This document shows positions 25,520-34,639 of a stretch of 64,000 bases of DNA, in pieces. The stretch is from the NCBI GenBank assembly GCA_043392685.1, contig JBHZGM010000014.1; one strand, written 5' to 3'. Origin of the DNA: Metapseudomonas sp043392685 (GTDB lineage Bacteria > Pseudomonadota > Gammaproteobacteria > Pseudomonadales > Pseudomonadaceae). A program made the position numbers and the translations under genes. Each line of letters begins with the position of its first letter. Position 1 is the stretch's first letter. The notes under the pieces are model-generated. The model worked only from the letters and a program-made list of their open reading frames with translations. It did not search any database and was not told the origin of the DNA.

Positions 25520-27304
25520 TCAGCGCAAGGTCAAGGCAATGGGGGTTTCCTCGAAGTCGAAGCAACCGAGGAAAGTCTTGATGTCCAGCAGATTGCCGTC
25601 CACCTTCACGTCACCCAGCAGGGCACCCTTGAGCAAGCCGTTCTCGCCGCTGATGACGGTATCGAGATAGGTTTTGTCGAAGGTCAGCTTGAGCGTGGTG
25701 CCTTCAGGAATGCCCTTGTGCAGCTCGGCCACGCCACGGCGAACTTCCAGCGCCCACTCTTCCTCGATGTCGGGGAAGACGAAGCCCAGGGTCAGGTTCA
25801 CGTCGGCGCTCTTTTCCGGGTCCAGGCGGGTTACCCAGTTCTGCAGGAAGATCCGCGCCGGCAGATTCTTCAGCATGTCCGGCGAGAGGAAGGCATTGCG
25901 CATGGCCTGGGACAGCTGCAGAGCGGCGTCGCCATCCAGCTTGCCCTCCAGCTCCATGGCGCTCATCAGATACCAGTTGCGCCAGTTGATGTTCATGCTG
26001 GCGTAGCCCAGGCGGCGGAAGCTGCGTGCCTTGATCTCGCGGGCCAGCTGGTCGTCGTGGTCGATGCGGATGGCGTAGCCCGCCAGTTCGGCGGCCCACT
26101 GGTAGTCGCCCTTGAGGTAGGCGTCGCCAGCGGCCAGCAGCACCTTCTCGCGTCCGCCCATCAGCTCCACCAGGCGTTTGGCCTTTTCCACGGGCGGGAC
26201 TGGGTCGAGGTCCACCGGATCACCCTGGAACCAGCCAAGGTAGCCCTGGTAGATCTGCCGCACGCTGTGCTTCACGGTGCCGTAGTACTCACGCAGGTAG
26301 GGCGTATAGCCGGCCAGATAAGGCGGTAGCTGGACCTTTTCCACCAACTCGTCGGGCGTCAGGCCCTTGTTCATCCAGCGCACGGTCTGGTCATGGACAT
26401 AGGCGATGGCGTCGCGGGTCATGCGCAGCACGTCCTCCACCTTGTCCTTGCCGCTCACCGGCTGGCCGTGCAGCGGAACCATGTAGTCGGCCTGGTAGGC
26501 GCGTAGCTTGTCGAGGCTGTTCACCCACACCACCGGGTCGCGGAACTTGGTGCCGCGCAGGGTATGGATGTTCGGCAGGGTCGGGCCCTGGGTGACCTCG
26601 GCACTGATCAGCACCCTGTTCTGCGGCAGGAACAGCACGATCTCATCCGGCGCCTCGCTGGGCACGTGGAGGAACTCCACCGGCAGCCCGGCAATGGTGG
26701 TGTCCAGCTTGTCCTTGAAGGTGATGGTGGGGGCAATGAAGGTGGACTTGCCTTCATGGGCCAGGGGGCCGAGGCCGGCGTTCATGTCCTGCTTGTCGGC
26801 GTCCGGCAGCGCCACGCCGAAGCTGTAGCCCGAGCGCATGCCGAGGATCGGGCCGACCAGCGCGCCCTGGGTCACCACGTTATCCAGCAGGGTTTCCTGG
26901 GCGTAGATCTGCACCTCGCCCGACCTCACCTGCTCCTCGCTGACAAAACCCTTCACGCCGTTGATGTGGTCCGGGTGGAAGTGGGTGTAGACGATGGCCT
27001 TGATCGGCTTGTCGCTGACCTTGCGGAACTCCGCGAGCACCTTGCGCGACTGCTCGGCCGACTCGCCGGTGTCGACGATGATCAGCCCTTCCGGGGCCAC
27101 GATCATCACGCTGTTGGCGAGGTTCCAGCCCACCGCCGAGTACACGTTGTCGGCGACTTTGTAGACCTTCTCGTCGAAGTGCCGGGTGTGCTCGGCGAGT
27201 TCGGCGTTGATGCTCGGCTCGATGGATTCTTCCGGCAGTGCGGCGGCGCCCAGGGGCAGCGCGGCGGCCAGGAGCAGGCCGCTGAAGCGGGTAGTGATAC
27301 GCAT
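25520..27304 (-). CDS. Metallo-beta-lactamase-fold alkylsulfatase-like hydrolase (SdsA-like)
   Basis: 594 residues with a signal peptide (about 1-23, MRITTRFSGLLLAAALPLGA), so secreted or periplasmic. The zinc motif THFHPDH gives His108, His110, Asp112 and His113; further ligands are likely the Glu in EAPDEIVLF, the Glu in LISAEVTQG and the His in MVPLHGQP. The TLRGTKFRD segment, an alkylsulfatase dimerisation region and a C-terminal SCP2-like domain follow, matching type III alkylsulfatases such as P. aeruginosa SdsA1, though it is somewhat shorter. Likely substrate is a linear alkyl sulfate or similar ester; unproven. Divergent from a LysR gene, the same arrangement as sdsA1/sdsB1. Confidence 0.85.
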   Translation of the reverse strand: MRITTRFSGLLLAAALPLGAAALPEESIEPSINAELAEHTRHFDEKVYKVADNVYSAVGWNLANSVMIVAPEGLIIVDTGESAEQSRKVLAEFRKVSDKPIKAIVYTHFHPDHINGVKGFVSEEQVRSGEVQIYAQETLLDNVVTQGALVGPILGMRSGYSFGVALPDADKQDMNAGLGPLAHEGKSTFIAPTITFKDKLDTTIAGLPVEFLHVPSEAPDEIVLFLPQNRVLISAEVTQGPTLPNIHTLRGTKFRDPVVWVNSLDKLRAYQADYMVPLHGQPVSGKDKVEDVLRMTRDAIAYVHDQTVRWMNKGLTPDELVEKVQLPPYLAGYTPYLREYYGTVKHSVRQIYQGYLGWFQGDPVDLDPVPPVEKAKRLVELMGGREKVLLAAGDAYLKGDYQWAAELAGYAIRIDHDDQLAREIKARSFRRLGYASMNINWRNWYLMSAMELEGKLDGDAALQLSQAMRNAFLSPDMLKNLPARIFLQNWVTRLDPEKSADVNLTLGFVFPDIEEEWALEVRRGVAELHKGIPEGTTLKLTFDKTYLDTVISGENGLLKGALLGDVKVDGNLLDIKTFLGCFDFEETPIALTLR

Positions 27305-27401
27305 GGTTCGCTCGGGATTGTTGTTATTGGCCGAGACAGGCTGTCAGGCGCCTGTTAATAATTCCAATGCATTCTTTTCCATAACTCGATGCATGGCACG
27401 C

Positions 27402-28304
27402 ATGAACGACCTTCGCCAGCTCCGCCATTTCGTCGCCCTCGCCGAGCACGGCCACTTCGCCCGCGCGGCGGCAGCGGTGAATCTCAGCCAGCCCGCCCTC
27501 AGCCGCAGCATCCAGGCGCTGGAGGCCAGCCTGGGTTGCAGCCTGCTGGACCGGGCACCCCGCCAGATCAGCCTGACCGCCCACGGCCGGCTGGTGCTGG
27601 AACATGCCCGGCGCCTGCTGGACGGCAGCCGCGCCCTGCACAGTGCGGTGACCCAGCTGGACAATCTCGACAGCGGCGAACTGCGCCTGGGCGCCGGCCC
27701 CTACCCCGCCGCGCGCCTGGTGCCCCGAGCCCTCGGACGATTCGCCAGCCACCATCCCGGAGTTCGCGTGCAACTCACCCTGGAGAACTGGCACAGCCTG
27801 CGCCAACGCCTGCTGGACGACGCCATCGAGCTGTTCGTCGCCGACATCCGCGAACTCGAAGGCGATCCCCTGCTGGACATCATTCCCCTGCGCCGCCATC
27901 CCGGCACCCTGTTCTGCCGGCCCGGCCATCCCTTGCTGGCGCAGGACCGGCTGCAACTGACCGACCTGGCCCGCTACGCCCTGGCGGGTACCCAATTGCC
28001 GGTGGAAGTGGCAAGGGCCATCGGTGAGCTTGCCGGCAACGAAAAACCGCTGGCGATCGAGTGCGACAACTTCATGGTGCTGAAGGCGGTAGTCGCCGGG
28101 AGTGATGTGGTCAGCATGGCGCCGTGGGACGTGGTGGCCGAGGACATACAGGCCGGGCGCCTGGCGCTGCTGCAGATCCCGGCAGGCACCGAAACCTCAT
28201 CGGCCTATGGCGTCGTCAGCCATGCCGCGCGCAGCCTGTCTCCGGCTGCGCGGGCGGTGAGGGAGTTGTTGCTGGAAGAGGACCGGGACTTCTCCGCCGT
28301 CTAG
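27402..28304 (+). CDS. LysR-family transcriptional regulator
   Basis: 300 residues: N-terminal winged helix-turn-helix (LRQLRHFVALAEHGHFARAA, LSQPALSRSIQALEASLGC) and a C-terminal periplasmic-binding-like effector domain (LRLGAGPYPAARLVPRALGR onward). Divergent from the alkylsulfatase-like gene, which it most likely controls by analogy with SdsB1. Start ambiguous: ATG 27402 or ATG 27393 (adds MAR); neither has a clear ribosome site. The 3' end overlaps the convergent lipoprotein gene by 4 nt. Confidence 0.87.
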   Translation: MNDLRQLRHFVALAEHGHFARAAAAVNLSQPALSRSIQALEASLGCSLLDRAPRQISLTAHGRLVLEHARRLLDGSRALHSAVTQLDNLDSGELRLGAGPYPAARLVPRALGRFASHHPGVRVQLTLENWHSLRQRLLDDAIELFVADIRELEGDPLLDIIPLRRHPGTLFCRPGHPLLAQDRLQLTDLARYALAGTQLPVEVARAIGELAGNEKPLAIECDNFMVLKAVVAGSDVVSMAPWDVVAEDIQAGRLALLQIPAGTETSSAYGVVSHAARSLSPAARAVRELLLEEDRDFSAV

Positions 28305-28876
28305 CGGCGATTCTTCAGCGACCAGTCACTGCGATTGTTGTAGCGCGGATTGTGCGGCCGTGCCTCGTAGCCCGGCTCTACCCGGTACTGCTGGCGAACG
28401 CTGTGCTGCTGATGCTTGCGTTGCGAATAGTTGGGCTGCTGATAGTTGGGCTTGCGATAGTTCTGCTGCCGATAACCCGACTCGCGGTAGCCCGGCTGCA
28501 CGTTGTTCCGGCCCCAAGTCTGCAGACGCGGCGTGTAGTCGTGGCGGCGTTCCTGGAAGTTGTCATGGGGTTGCTGGTAATAGCGCCGCTGGTGCTGGAA
28601 CTTGCGGTCCTTGTCGTGGAAGCGCTTGTCGGACTTGTAGTAGTTCTTGCGGCCGTCGTAGTCGCGACGGTCGTAATAGCGGCGATCGTAATACCGGTCG
28701 TTGTCACGATGATCGACGATGTAATAGTTCCGCTTCGGCACGTCGTAATGGTTTCGATGCACCGGGTAACCGTCGTCGTAATAGCGGCGACCGTAGTAAT
28801 CATTGTCGTAGTCATAGACGGCACAACCGCCCAGGGCCAGGCTCAGTACAGCAAGGAAGAATGATCGGCAGGACAT
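28301..28876 (-). CDS. Tyr/Arg/Asn-rich lipoprotein of unknown function
   Basis: 191 residues. A lipoprotein signal peptide is clear: MSCRSFFLAVLSLALGGC, lipobox LGGC. The mature part is extraordinarily rich in Tyr, Arg, Asp, Asn, Gln and His, with tandem short motifs (YYDRRYYDRRDYD; GYRQQNYRKPNYQQPNYSQR) and no predicted fold. An internal cysteine-free, low-complexity, basic sequence of this kind suggests a surface- or peptidoglycan-associated disordered protein. GGAGG lies just upstream of the ATG. Convergent with, and overlapping by 4 nt, the LysR gene. I do not recognise a family. Confidence 0.8.
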   Translation of the reverse strand: MSCRSFFLAVLSLALGGCAVYDYDNDYYGRRYYDDGYPVHRNHYDVPKRNYYIVDHRDNDRYYDRRYYDRRDYDGRKNYYKSDKRFHDKDRKFQHQRRYYQQPHDNFQERRHDYTPRLQTWGRNNVQPGYRESGYRQQNYRKPNYQQPNYSQRKHQQHSVRQQYRVEPGYEARPHNPRYNNRSDWSLKNRR

Positions 28877-29171
28877 GGCGGCCTCCTTCGACCGCTAGGG
28901 ACGGCGCAGACAAATGTCAGCGACTGGGATTTCTCCCACTGCGTTGGACAGCGCGTCCTACAGAACAGCACGCGACATCTGTCGGAAAAGTCCGTTTCCA
29001 ATTGTTGCGCGCAGTGGAAAACCACACCGCCAGCGGCCCCTGGCAGGTGCAGGTACCCGCGTGAAAGCCGAGAAATGGGGCTGCTCCCCTGCGGAAATAC
29101 TCGGTGCTCATTGCCGCCCCCCTTCCGCAGCCCTACAGTTTCTAGCGGCACCGCACGCAAAAGGACCCGCA

Positions 29172-30242
29172 ATGCCGCTGCTCAGCCGCGACCAGGCACA
29201 ACGCCGCGCCGACGATATCCAGGCCTTCTACCGGGAGGTGGAGCGCCTGCACGAAGAACAGGCCCTGCGGCTTTCCGCCGAACAGATCGACCAGCTGGGC
29301 GCGCACCATCGCCAGTTGCTGGCGGACTATCGCAACAGCTTCGACATCGACCCGGATGCCCAGGCCCGGCGCCTCTCCCTCGGCATGCGCATCGCCTCCC
29401 TGCTGGGTGCCCTGGCGCTGGCGGCCAGCCTGTTGTTCTTCTTCTATCAGTTCTGGGGCCTGTTCCCGGAAACCGCCCAGGTGGGCATCCTCGCCGGCTT
29501 CTCGGTGGGCAGCCTGCTGCTGACGCTGCTGCTGCGCCAACGCGACCCGTCCGGCTATTTCGCCAGGCTGGCGGCGGTCCTGGCCTTTGCCTGCTTCGTG
29601 CTCAACGTGAGCATGCTCGGGCAGATCTTCAACATCACCCCCAGCGACAAGGCGCTGCTGCCCTGGGCGGCTTACGCCCTGCTGCTGGCCTATGCCTGCG
29701 AGGTGCGACTGCTGCTGGCGGCCGGGCTGGCCTGCGGCATGGCTTTCATCGCCACCCGGCTGACGAGCTGGAGCGGGCTCTACTGGCTGGACTGCGTCGA
29801 ACGCCCGGAACATCTGTTGCCGGCCGGATTGCTGATCTTCCTGGTGCCGCAGTTCATTTCCCAGGCGCGCCATGGCGGTTTCGCCGCCATCTACCGGGTA
29901 ATGGGCCTGCTCGGGCTGTTCGTGCCGCTGCTGGTACTGGCCAACTGGGCGGCAGGCAGCTATCTGCCCTGGCCACGGGAGCTGGTGGAAGGCTTCTACC
30001 AGATCATGGGATTCACCGGCGCGGCGCTGGCCATCTGGCTCGGCAATCGTCGCGACTGGCCTGAAGTGATGCATACCGGCCTGCTGTTCTTCGTTCTCTT
30101 CCTCTTCATCAAGCTGTTCGACTGGTGGTGGGAGGCCATGCCGAAGTACCTGTTCTTCCTTGTCCTGGGACTGGTTGCCGTGCTCATCCTGCTGGTGCTC
30201 GGCCGCCTGCGCCGCGCCCACAAGGGGGGACGCCACCCATGA
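29172..30242 (+). CDS. DUF2157-type multi-pass membrane protein
   Basis: 356 residues: a soluble N-terminal region of about 80 residues (MPLLSRDQAQRRADDIQAFY) followed by eight to ten hydrophobic helices (for example IASLLGALALAASLLFFFYQ). This layout matches the DUF2157 membrane family. Ribosome site AAGGA 8-12 nt upstream. The stop overlaps the next start (ATGA at 30239-30242), so the two proteins are probably made together and may interact. Function unknown. Confidence 0.82.
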   Translation: MPLLSRDQAQRRADDIQAFYREVERLHEEQALRLSAEQIDQLGAHHRQLLADYRNSFDIDPDAQARRLSLGMRIASLLGALALAASLLFFFYQFWGLFPETAQVGILAGFSVGSLLLTLLLRQRDPSGYFARLAAVLAFACFVLNVSMLGQIFNITPSDKALLPWAAYALLLAYACEVRLLLAAGLACGMAFIATRLTSWSGLYWLDCVERPEHLLPAGLLIFLVPQFISQARHGGFAAIYRVMGLLGLFVPLLVLANWAAGSYLPWPRELVEGFYQIMGFTGAALAIWLGNRRDWPEVMHTGLLFFVLFLFIKLFDWWWEAMPKYLFFLVLGLVAVLILLVLGRLRRAHKGGRHP

Positions 30243-31093
30243 AAGCCCGCGTTGCCCTGCTCGGTGGCCTGGTGCTGATCGGCCTGACCAACGCCATCGC
30301 CCTGGGTGGCGTCTGGTTCAACCGCAATGGCGAACCGGACAGCCGCCTGCTGCTTTCCGAACGCGAACTGCGCCGTGACCACGACTGGACCCTGCGCGAA
30401 AACAGCGGCCTGGCCCTGCGCCTGGACTGGCGGCTCCCCAGCGACCCAAAGAGTGGCGACCGCTACCAGCGCCTGCCGCTCGATGAAACCAGGCTGCAGC
30501 AACTGGGCTTCACCGCTGATGATCGCCAAGGGCTGCATGTCGATCACCGCAACCGCGAGGTGCTTGTGGTACTCGAACTGGACGGCCCCGCGCGCAAGGC
30601 GGAACTGGAGCGCGCCCGGCAGCGCTTGAAGGAGGCCGAAGGCGAATTGCGCGCAAAGCCCTCGGACCAGCGCAAGCAGGACGCCGAACGCGCCGCCCGC
30701 GGCTATCTTGAGCAGGAGGAAAAGCGCGAAAGCCGCCTGTTCGCCGTGGACGTGGGGCTGGACCATGAAGTCCTGCGCCAGCGTTACCCCGATCGCAGCC
30801 GCTATGCCATCGTGCCGGGCAGCGTCAGCGCCTGGATTCGCGATGGACGCCTTACCGGCCAAATCAGCAGTCTACGCATCAGCGAAATCAACGTGCCCCA
30901 TGCCTGGCGCGAAACACTGGGCAAAGAACTGGCACGCGATCGCAACGGAGAATCGCCGCCACGCTTCCAACTCTGGATGAGCTTTGGCCAACGCCTTGAA
31001 CCCTGGATCGATTCGGCGCCCGAACTTCAGCGCCGCAACCGTCAAGGAACGCCCGACGCCGCCGATAGCCCGGCGCCAAACAACCTTCCGTGA
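30239..31093 (+). CDS. Membrane-anchored hypothetical protein (DUF4824-like), partner of the DUF2157 protein
   Basis: 284 residues with one N-terminal membrane helix (RVALLGGLVLIGLTNAIALG) and a periplasmic remainder containing a charged helical stretch (ARKAELERARQRLKEAEGEL). It resembles the DUF4824 family by layout (LRLDWRLPS, LRISEINVPHAWR), a call made from memory. ATG at 30239 is the coupled start overlapping the previous stop. No catalytic motif seen. A small putative periplasmic partner of the upstream multi-pass protein is the simplest reading. Confidence 0.75.
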   Translation: MKARVALLGGLVLIGLTNAIALGGVWFNRNGEPDSRLLLSERELRRDHDWTLRENSGLALRLDWRLPSDPKSGDRYQRLPLDETRLQQLGFTADDRQGLHVDHRNREVLVVLELDGPARKAELERARQRLKEAEGELRAKPSDQRKQDAERAARGYLEQEEKRESRLFAVDVGLDHEVLRQRYPDRSRYAIVPGSVSAWIRDGRLTGQISSLRISEINVPHAWRETLGKELARDRNGESPPRFQLWMSFGQRLEPWIDSAPELQRRNRQGTPDAADSPAPNNLP

Positions 31094-31148
31094 CGCCTGT
31101 ATCACTGCACGCTAGCATTGCGCCACCCAACCGAGGCCACGTTGTCCA

Positions 31149-32642
31149 ATGCCGCTGAAAGAACACGCCAAGCAAAGCCACCGCCTGCTGGTCATCACAC
31201 TGGTACTGCTGCTTGGCTGCGGTTTCCTGGCCACCTCGCTGGTCAGCTACCAGGCATCGCTCAAGACCATTCGCAACACCATCATCAACACCGAGCTGCC
31301 GCTGACTTCAGACAACGTCTACTCGGAAATCCAGAAGGATCTGGTCCGGCCCATCCTGATCGCCTCGATGATGAGCCGCGACACCTTCCTGCGCGACTGG
31401 GTGATGCAAGGCGAGAAGAATGCCGAGTCCATGACCCGCTACTTGAGCGAAGTGCAGGAGCACTACGGCGCCTTCACTTCCTTCTTCATTTCCGACCGCA
31501 CCCTCACCTACTACCAGACCAAGGGCGTGCTCAAGCAGGTGAACCCGAAGGAACCACGGGACATCTGGTACTTCCGCGTGCGCGACATGAAGGAGCCCTA
31601 CGAGATCAATGTCGATGTGGACATGGCCAACCAGGACCGGCTGACCATCTTCATCAACTACAAGGTGTTCGATTACGACGGCCAGTTTCTCGGCGCCACC
31701 GGCGTCGGCCTGACGGTAGACGCGGTGATCAAACTGATCGACGAATACCAGCGCCGCTACGATCGCAGCGTGTACTTCGTCGACACCACCGGGCGCATCG
31801 TCCTCACTGGCGCGGACGGTGGACCGCAGGGGGCACGGGTCGGCCAGACGCTGGCCGAGGTGCCGGGGCTGGAGGACCTGCAGGCGAGACTGGGACGCCC
31901 GCAGACGGGCAAGTTCGCCTATAACGAACGCGGTCGCGACCACTACCTGAACGTGCGCTACATCCCCGAACTGGACTGGTACCTGTTCGTCGACAAGCAT
32001 GAGGGAGGCCTGCTCGCGAGCCTGCGCAACACGCTCTACCTCAACTTGCTGATCTGCCTGCTGGTGACCGCCATCGTATTGGTGCTGGTGATTCGCCTGA
32101 TGCGCCGCTACCAGCACAGCATCGCCGCCCTGGCCACCACCGATAGCCTGACCGGCCTGCCCAACCGCCGCGGCTTCGAACTGCTCGCCGGCCAGGCGCT
32201 GCAGGAAGCCCGCCGCGACCGCAAGCCGCTGGCGGCGCTGCTGCTGGACCTGGACCACTTCAAACTGCTCAACGACACCTACGGCCACCAGGCCGGCGAC
32301 CTGGTGTTGAAGGGTTTTGCCCAGAACCTGCGCGACAGCCTGCGCCAGTCGGACATCATCTGCCGCTGGGGTGGCGAGGAGTTCATCATCCTGCTGAAGG
32401 ATACGGGCAACGCCACCGCTCGCCAGCTTGCGGAGAAAGTCCGTGGCGAAGTGGCCGCGAAACGCTATCCCTTCAAAGGGGTGAACCTGCAGGCGACCAC
32501 CAGCATCGGCCTGGCCGAGATGCACCCGGACGATTCCCTCGACAGCCTGATCGGCCGCGCCGACCGGGGCCTGTATCGTGCCAAGCAGTCAGGGCGCAAT
32601 TGCGTGTGCGTGGAGCCGTCCGGCAACCACGACGCGTTGTGA
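31149..32642 (+). CDS. Cache-domain diguanylate cyclase (GGDEF)
   Basis: 497-residue inner-membrane sensor. TM1 about residues 14-34, a large periplasmic dCache-type sensing domain (about 35-290, including FFISDRTLTYYQT and GATGVGLTVDAVIKLI), TM2 about 297-320 and a C-terminal GGDEF domain. The active site reads RWGGEEF, a functional variant, and the inhibitory I-site RQSD lies five residues before it. It should therefore make c-di-GMP with product feedback. It is encoded 7 kb from lapD and could feed the LapD/LapG switch, though nothing in the sequence proves a specific link. The ligand is unknown. Confidence 0.92.
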   Translation: MPLKEHAKQSHRLLVITLVLLLGCGFLATSLVSYQASLKTIRNTIINTELPLTSDNVYSEIQKDLVRPILIASMMSRDTFLRDWVMQGEKNAESMTRYLSEVQEHYGAFTSFFISDRTLTYYQTKGVLKQVNPKEPRDIWYFRVRDMKEPYEINVDVDMANQDRLTIFINYKVFDYDGQFLGATGVGLTVDAVIKLIDEYQRRYDRSVYFVDTTGRIVLTGADGGPQGARVGQTLAEVPGLEDLQARLGRPQTGKFAYNERGRDHYLNVRYIPELDWYLFVDKHEGGLLASLRNTLYLNLLICLLVTAIVLVLVIRLMRRYQHSIAALATTDSLTGLPNRRGFELLAGQALQEARRDRKPLAALLLDLDHFKLLNDTYGHQAGDLVLKGFAQNLRDSLRQSDIICRWGGEEFIILLKDTGNATARQLAEKVRGEVAAKRYPFKGVNLQATTSIGLAEMHPDDSLDSLIGRADRGLYRAKQSGRNCVCVEPSGNHDAL

Positions 32643-32840
32643 TGCTGTAAGGGTCTGAAGGCCCGCACGGACAGCCCCCTCTCCCGCTGGCGGGGCGAAG
32701 AGGCGCGCTTTTGGAAGCACTGCTTCCGGCGCCTCTGAGCGACAGAACGCGAAACGTTCTGGCCGGGGCGCAAAGTGGGGTTGGGGAGAGGGCAACTGCT
32801 TGGGCCGGGCGGCGTTCCACTTCAGCCCATCCACTGCACC
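32643..32840. repeat. Intergenic palindromic patch between convergent genes
   Basis: No gene. Nested inverted repeats: GCCCCCTCTCCC (about 32673) pairs with GGGGAGAGGGC (about 32782), GAGGCGC with GCGCCTC, and GAACG with CGTTC around a GCGAAA core. This resembles the common Pseudomonas CCCTCTCCC/GGGAGAGGG intergenic element and may end both convergent transcripts. Confidence 0.5.
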
Positions 32841-33926
32841 TCAGGCCAGCAGCGCCACCGACTTGATCTGCGCCCAGATCGACTGCCCCGGACAGAGGCC
32901 CAACTGGTCACGGGAAAAGCGGGTAATGCGCGCCAGCATGGGCACGCCCTCCACATCGAGGCGTACCAGAACATGGGCCGGATTGGCGGCCGGAAACTCT
33001 TCCACCACCCGCGCCGGGAGCAGATTGAGGATGCTGCTGTCGCGCTGTTTCTCCAGGCTCAGGCTGACGTCCCGCGCCAGCACCCGGAAGCGCAGCGCAC
33101 GGCCTTCGGCAACCGGAGAATGGGCCACCCGCACGCTCAGCGAGCTGCCGGGCAGCGCCAGGGTCAGCAACTGGTAGCGCGGATCGAATCCCTGTACGCG
33201 GCCTTCGATCACCACGCCCGCGTCGTCTTCCTGGGCGATGGGCAGGTCGAGGCGCGACAGGGTCTGGTCGAGCGGTCCGCTGGCCAGCACCCGGCCGTTG
33301 TCCAGCAACACCAGGTGATCGGCCAGGCGCGCCACTTCATCGGGCGAATGACTGACGTAGAGCAGCGGAATATCCAGTTCGTCATGCAGGCGCTCCAGAT
33401 AGGGGAGGATTTCACCCTTGCGCTTGAGATCCAGCGCCGCCAGGGGTTCGTCCATCAGCAGCAGGCGCGGGCTGGTCAGCAGGGCGCGGGCGATGCCGAC
33501 GCGCTGGCGTTCGCCGCCGGACAGGCGGCCCGGCATGCGTTCCAGCAGATGACTGATACCCAGCAATTCCACCGCGTGGTCCAGTTCCACCCGGCGATCC
33601 TGCGCGGGAATACGCCGCTTGCCGAACTCCAGGTTGCGTCGCACCGAGAGGTGTTCGAACAGGCTGGCCTCCTGGAACACATAGCCCAGCGGCCGCTTGT
33701 GGGTGGCTAGGAAATGGCCCCGGGCGCTGTCCTGCCAGATTTCGCCATTCACCTCCAGGAAGCCTTCGGCGGCCCGTTCCAGGCCGGCGATGCAGCGCAG
33801 GAGGCTGGTCTTGCCCGAACCGGAATGGCCGAACAGGGCGCTGACGCCGCGCCCCGGCAGGAGCAGATCAGCCTCCAGGAGGAAGTCGGGGTGGCGCAGG
33901 TTGAAGCGCGCGCGAATCTGTTGCAT
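32841..33926 (-). CDS. modC: Molybdate ABC transporter ATP-binding protein
   Basis: 361 residues. ATPase with Walker A GHSGSGKTS, signature LSGGERQRVGIARALL, Walker B LLLMDEPLAALD and H-loop YVSHSPDEV, then a C-terminal Mop/TOBE domain (about 295-360, SILNLLPARVVEEF) that binds molybdate in ModC proteins. It should power molybdate import with ModB. Starts 3 nt after modB. No modA lies between it and the next gene; see the modB entry. Confidence 0.93.
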   Translation of the reverse strand: MQQIRARFNLRHPDFLLEADLLLPGRGVSALFGHSGSGKTSLLRCIAGLERAAEGFLEVNGEIWQDSARGHFLATHKRPLGYVFQEASLFEHLSVRRNLEFGKRRIPAQDRRVELDHAVELLGISHLLERMPGRLSGGERQRVGIARALLTSPRLLLMDEPLAALDLKRKGEILPYLERLHDELDIPLLYVSHSPDEVARLADHLVLLDNGRVLASGPLDQTLSRLDLPIAQEDDAGVVIEGRVQGFDPRYQLLTLALPGSSLSVRVAHSPVAEGRALRFRVLARDVSLSLEKQRDSSILNLLPARVVEEFPAANPAHVLVRLDVEGVPMLARITRFSRDQLGLCPGQSIWAQIKSVALLA

Positions 33927-33929
33927 GGC

Positions 33930-34616
33930 TCAGCTCCAACCAGGTTTCAGGCGTCGGCTGGTGTTCAGTGCCAGCAGGATGAGGAAGGAGAACAGCAGCA
34001 TGCCACCAGCCAGCCAATGGGCCTGGGCGTATTCCATGGCTTCGACGTGATCGAAGATCTGCACCGAGACCACACGGGTCTTCTCCGGGATGTTGCCGCC
34101 GATCATCAGCACCACGCCGAACTCGCCCACGGTGTGGGCGAAGCCGAGGATCGAGGCGGTGACGAAGCCCGGTCTGGCCAGGGGCAGCACCACCGAGAAG
34201 AAGGTGTCCCAGGGGCTTGCGCGCAGGGTCGCAGCCACCTCCAGCGGACGCGCGCCGATGGCGGTGAAGGCGTTCTGCAGGGGTTGCACCACGAAGGGCA
34301 TGGAATAGATCACCGACCCCACGACGAGGCCGGCGAAGGTGAAAGGCAAGGTGCCCAGGCCAAGGCTCTGGGTGAACTGGCCGATGAAGCCGTGGGGCCC
34401 CATGCTCACCAGCAGATAGAAGCCGATGACAGTGGGCGGCAGCACCAGCGGCAGGGCGACCACGGCCGCCACCGGCCCTTTCAGGCGAGAACGGGTGCGT
34501 GCCAGCCACCAGGCGATGGGCGTACCCACCACGAGCAGGAGCACAGTGGTCAGGGTCGCCAGTTCGAGAGTCAGCCAGATGGCGGCCAGGTCGGTGCGGT
34601 CGAGGGGGAAGCTCAT
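33930..34616 (-). CDS. modB: Molybdate ABC transporter permease
   Basis: 228-residue permease with five to six helices (IWLTLELATLTTVLLLVVGT; AAVVALPLVLPPTVIGFYLL) and the EAA-type loop EVAATLRASPWDTFFSVVLP that docks on the ATPase. The start at 34616 has no good ribosome site. Directly upstream is a ModE-type palindrome (34640-34663), so modB is the first gene of this operon. The periplasmic binding gene modA, which normally precedes modB, is absent here and elsewhere in the window. Confidence 0.92.
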   Translation of the reverse strand: MSFPLDRTDLAAIWLTLELATLTTVLLLVVGTPIAWWLARTRSRLKGPVAAVVALPLVLPPTVIGFYLLVSMGPHGFIGQFTQSLGLGTLPFTFAGLVVGSVIYSMPFVVQPLQNAFTAIGARPLEVAATLRASPWDTFFSVVLPLARPGFVTASILGFAHTVGEFGVVLMIGGNIPEKTRVVSVQIFDHVEAMEYAQAHWLAGGMLLFSFLILLALNTSRRLKPGWS

Positions 34617-34639
34617 GGGGTGGCCGAATGCTCAGTTTT

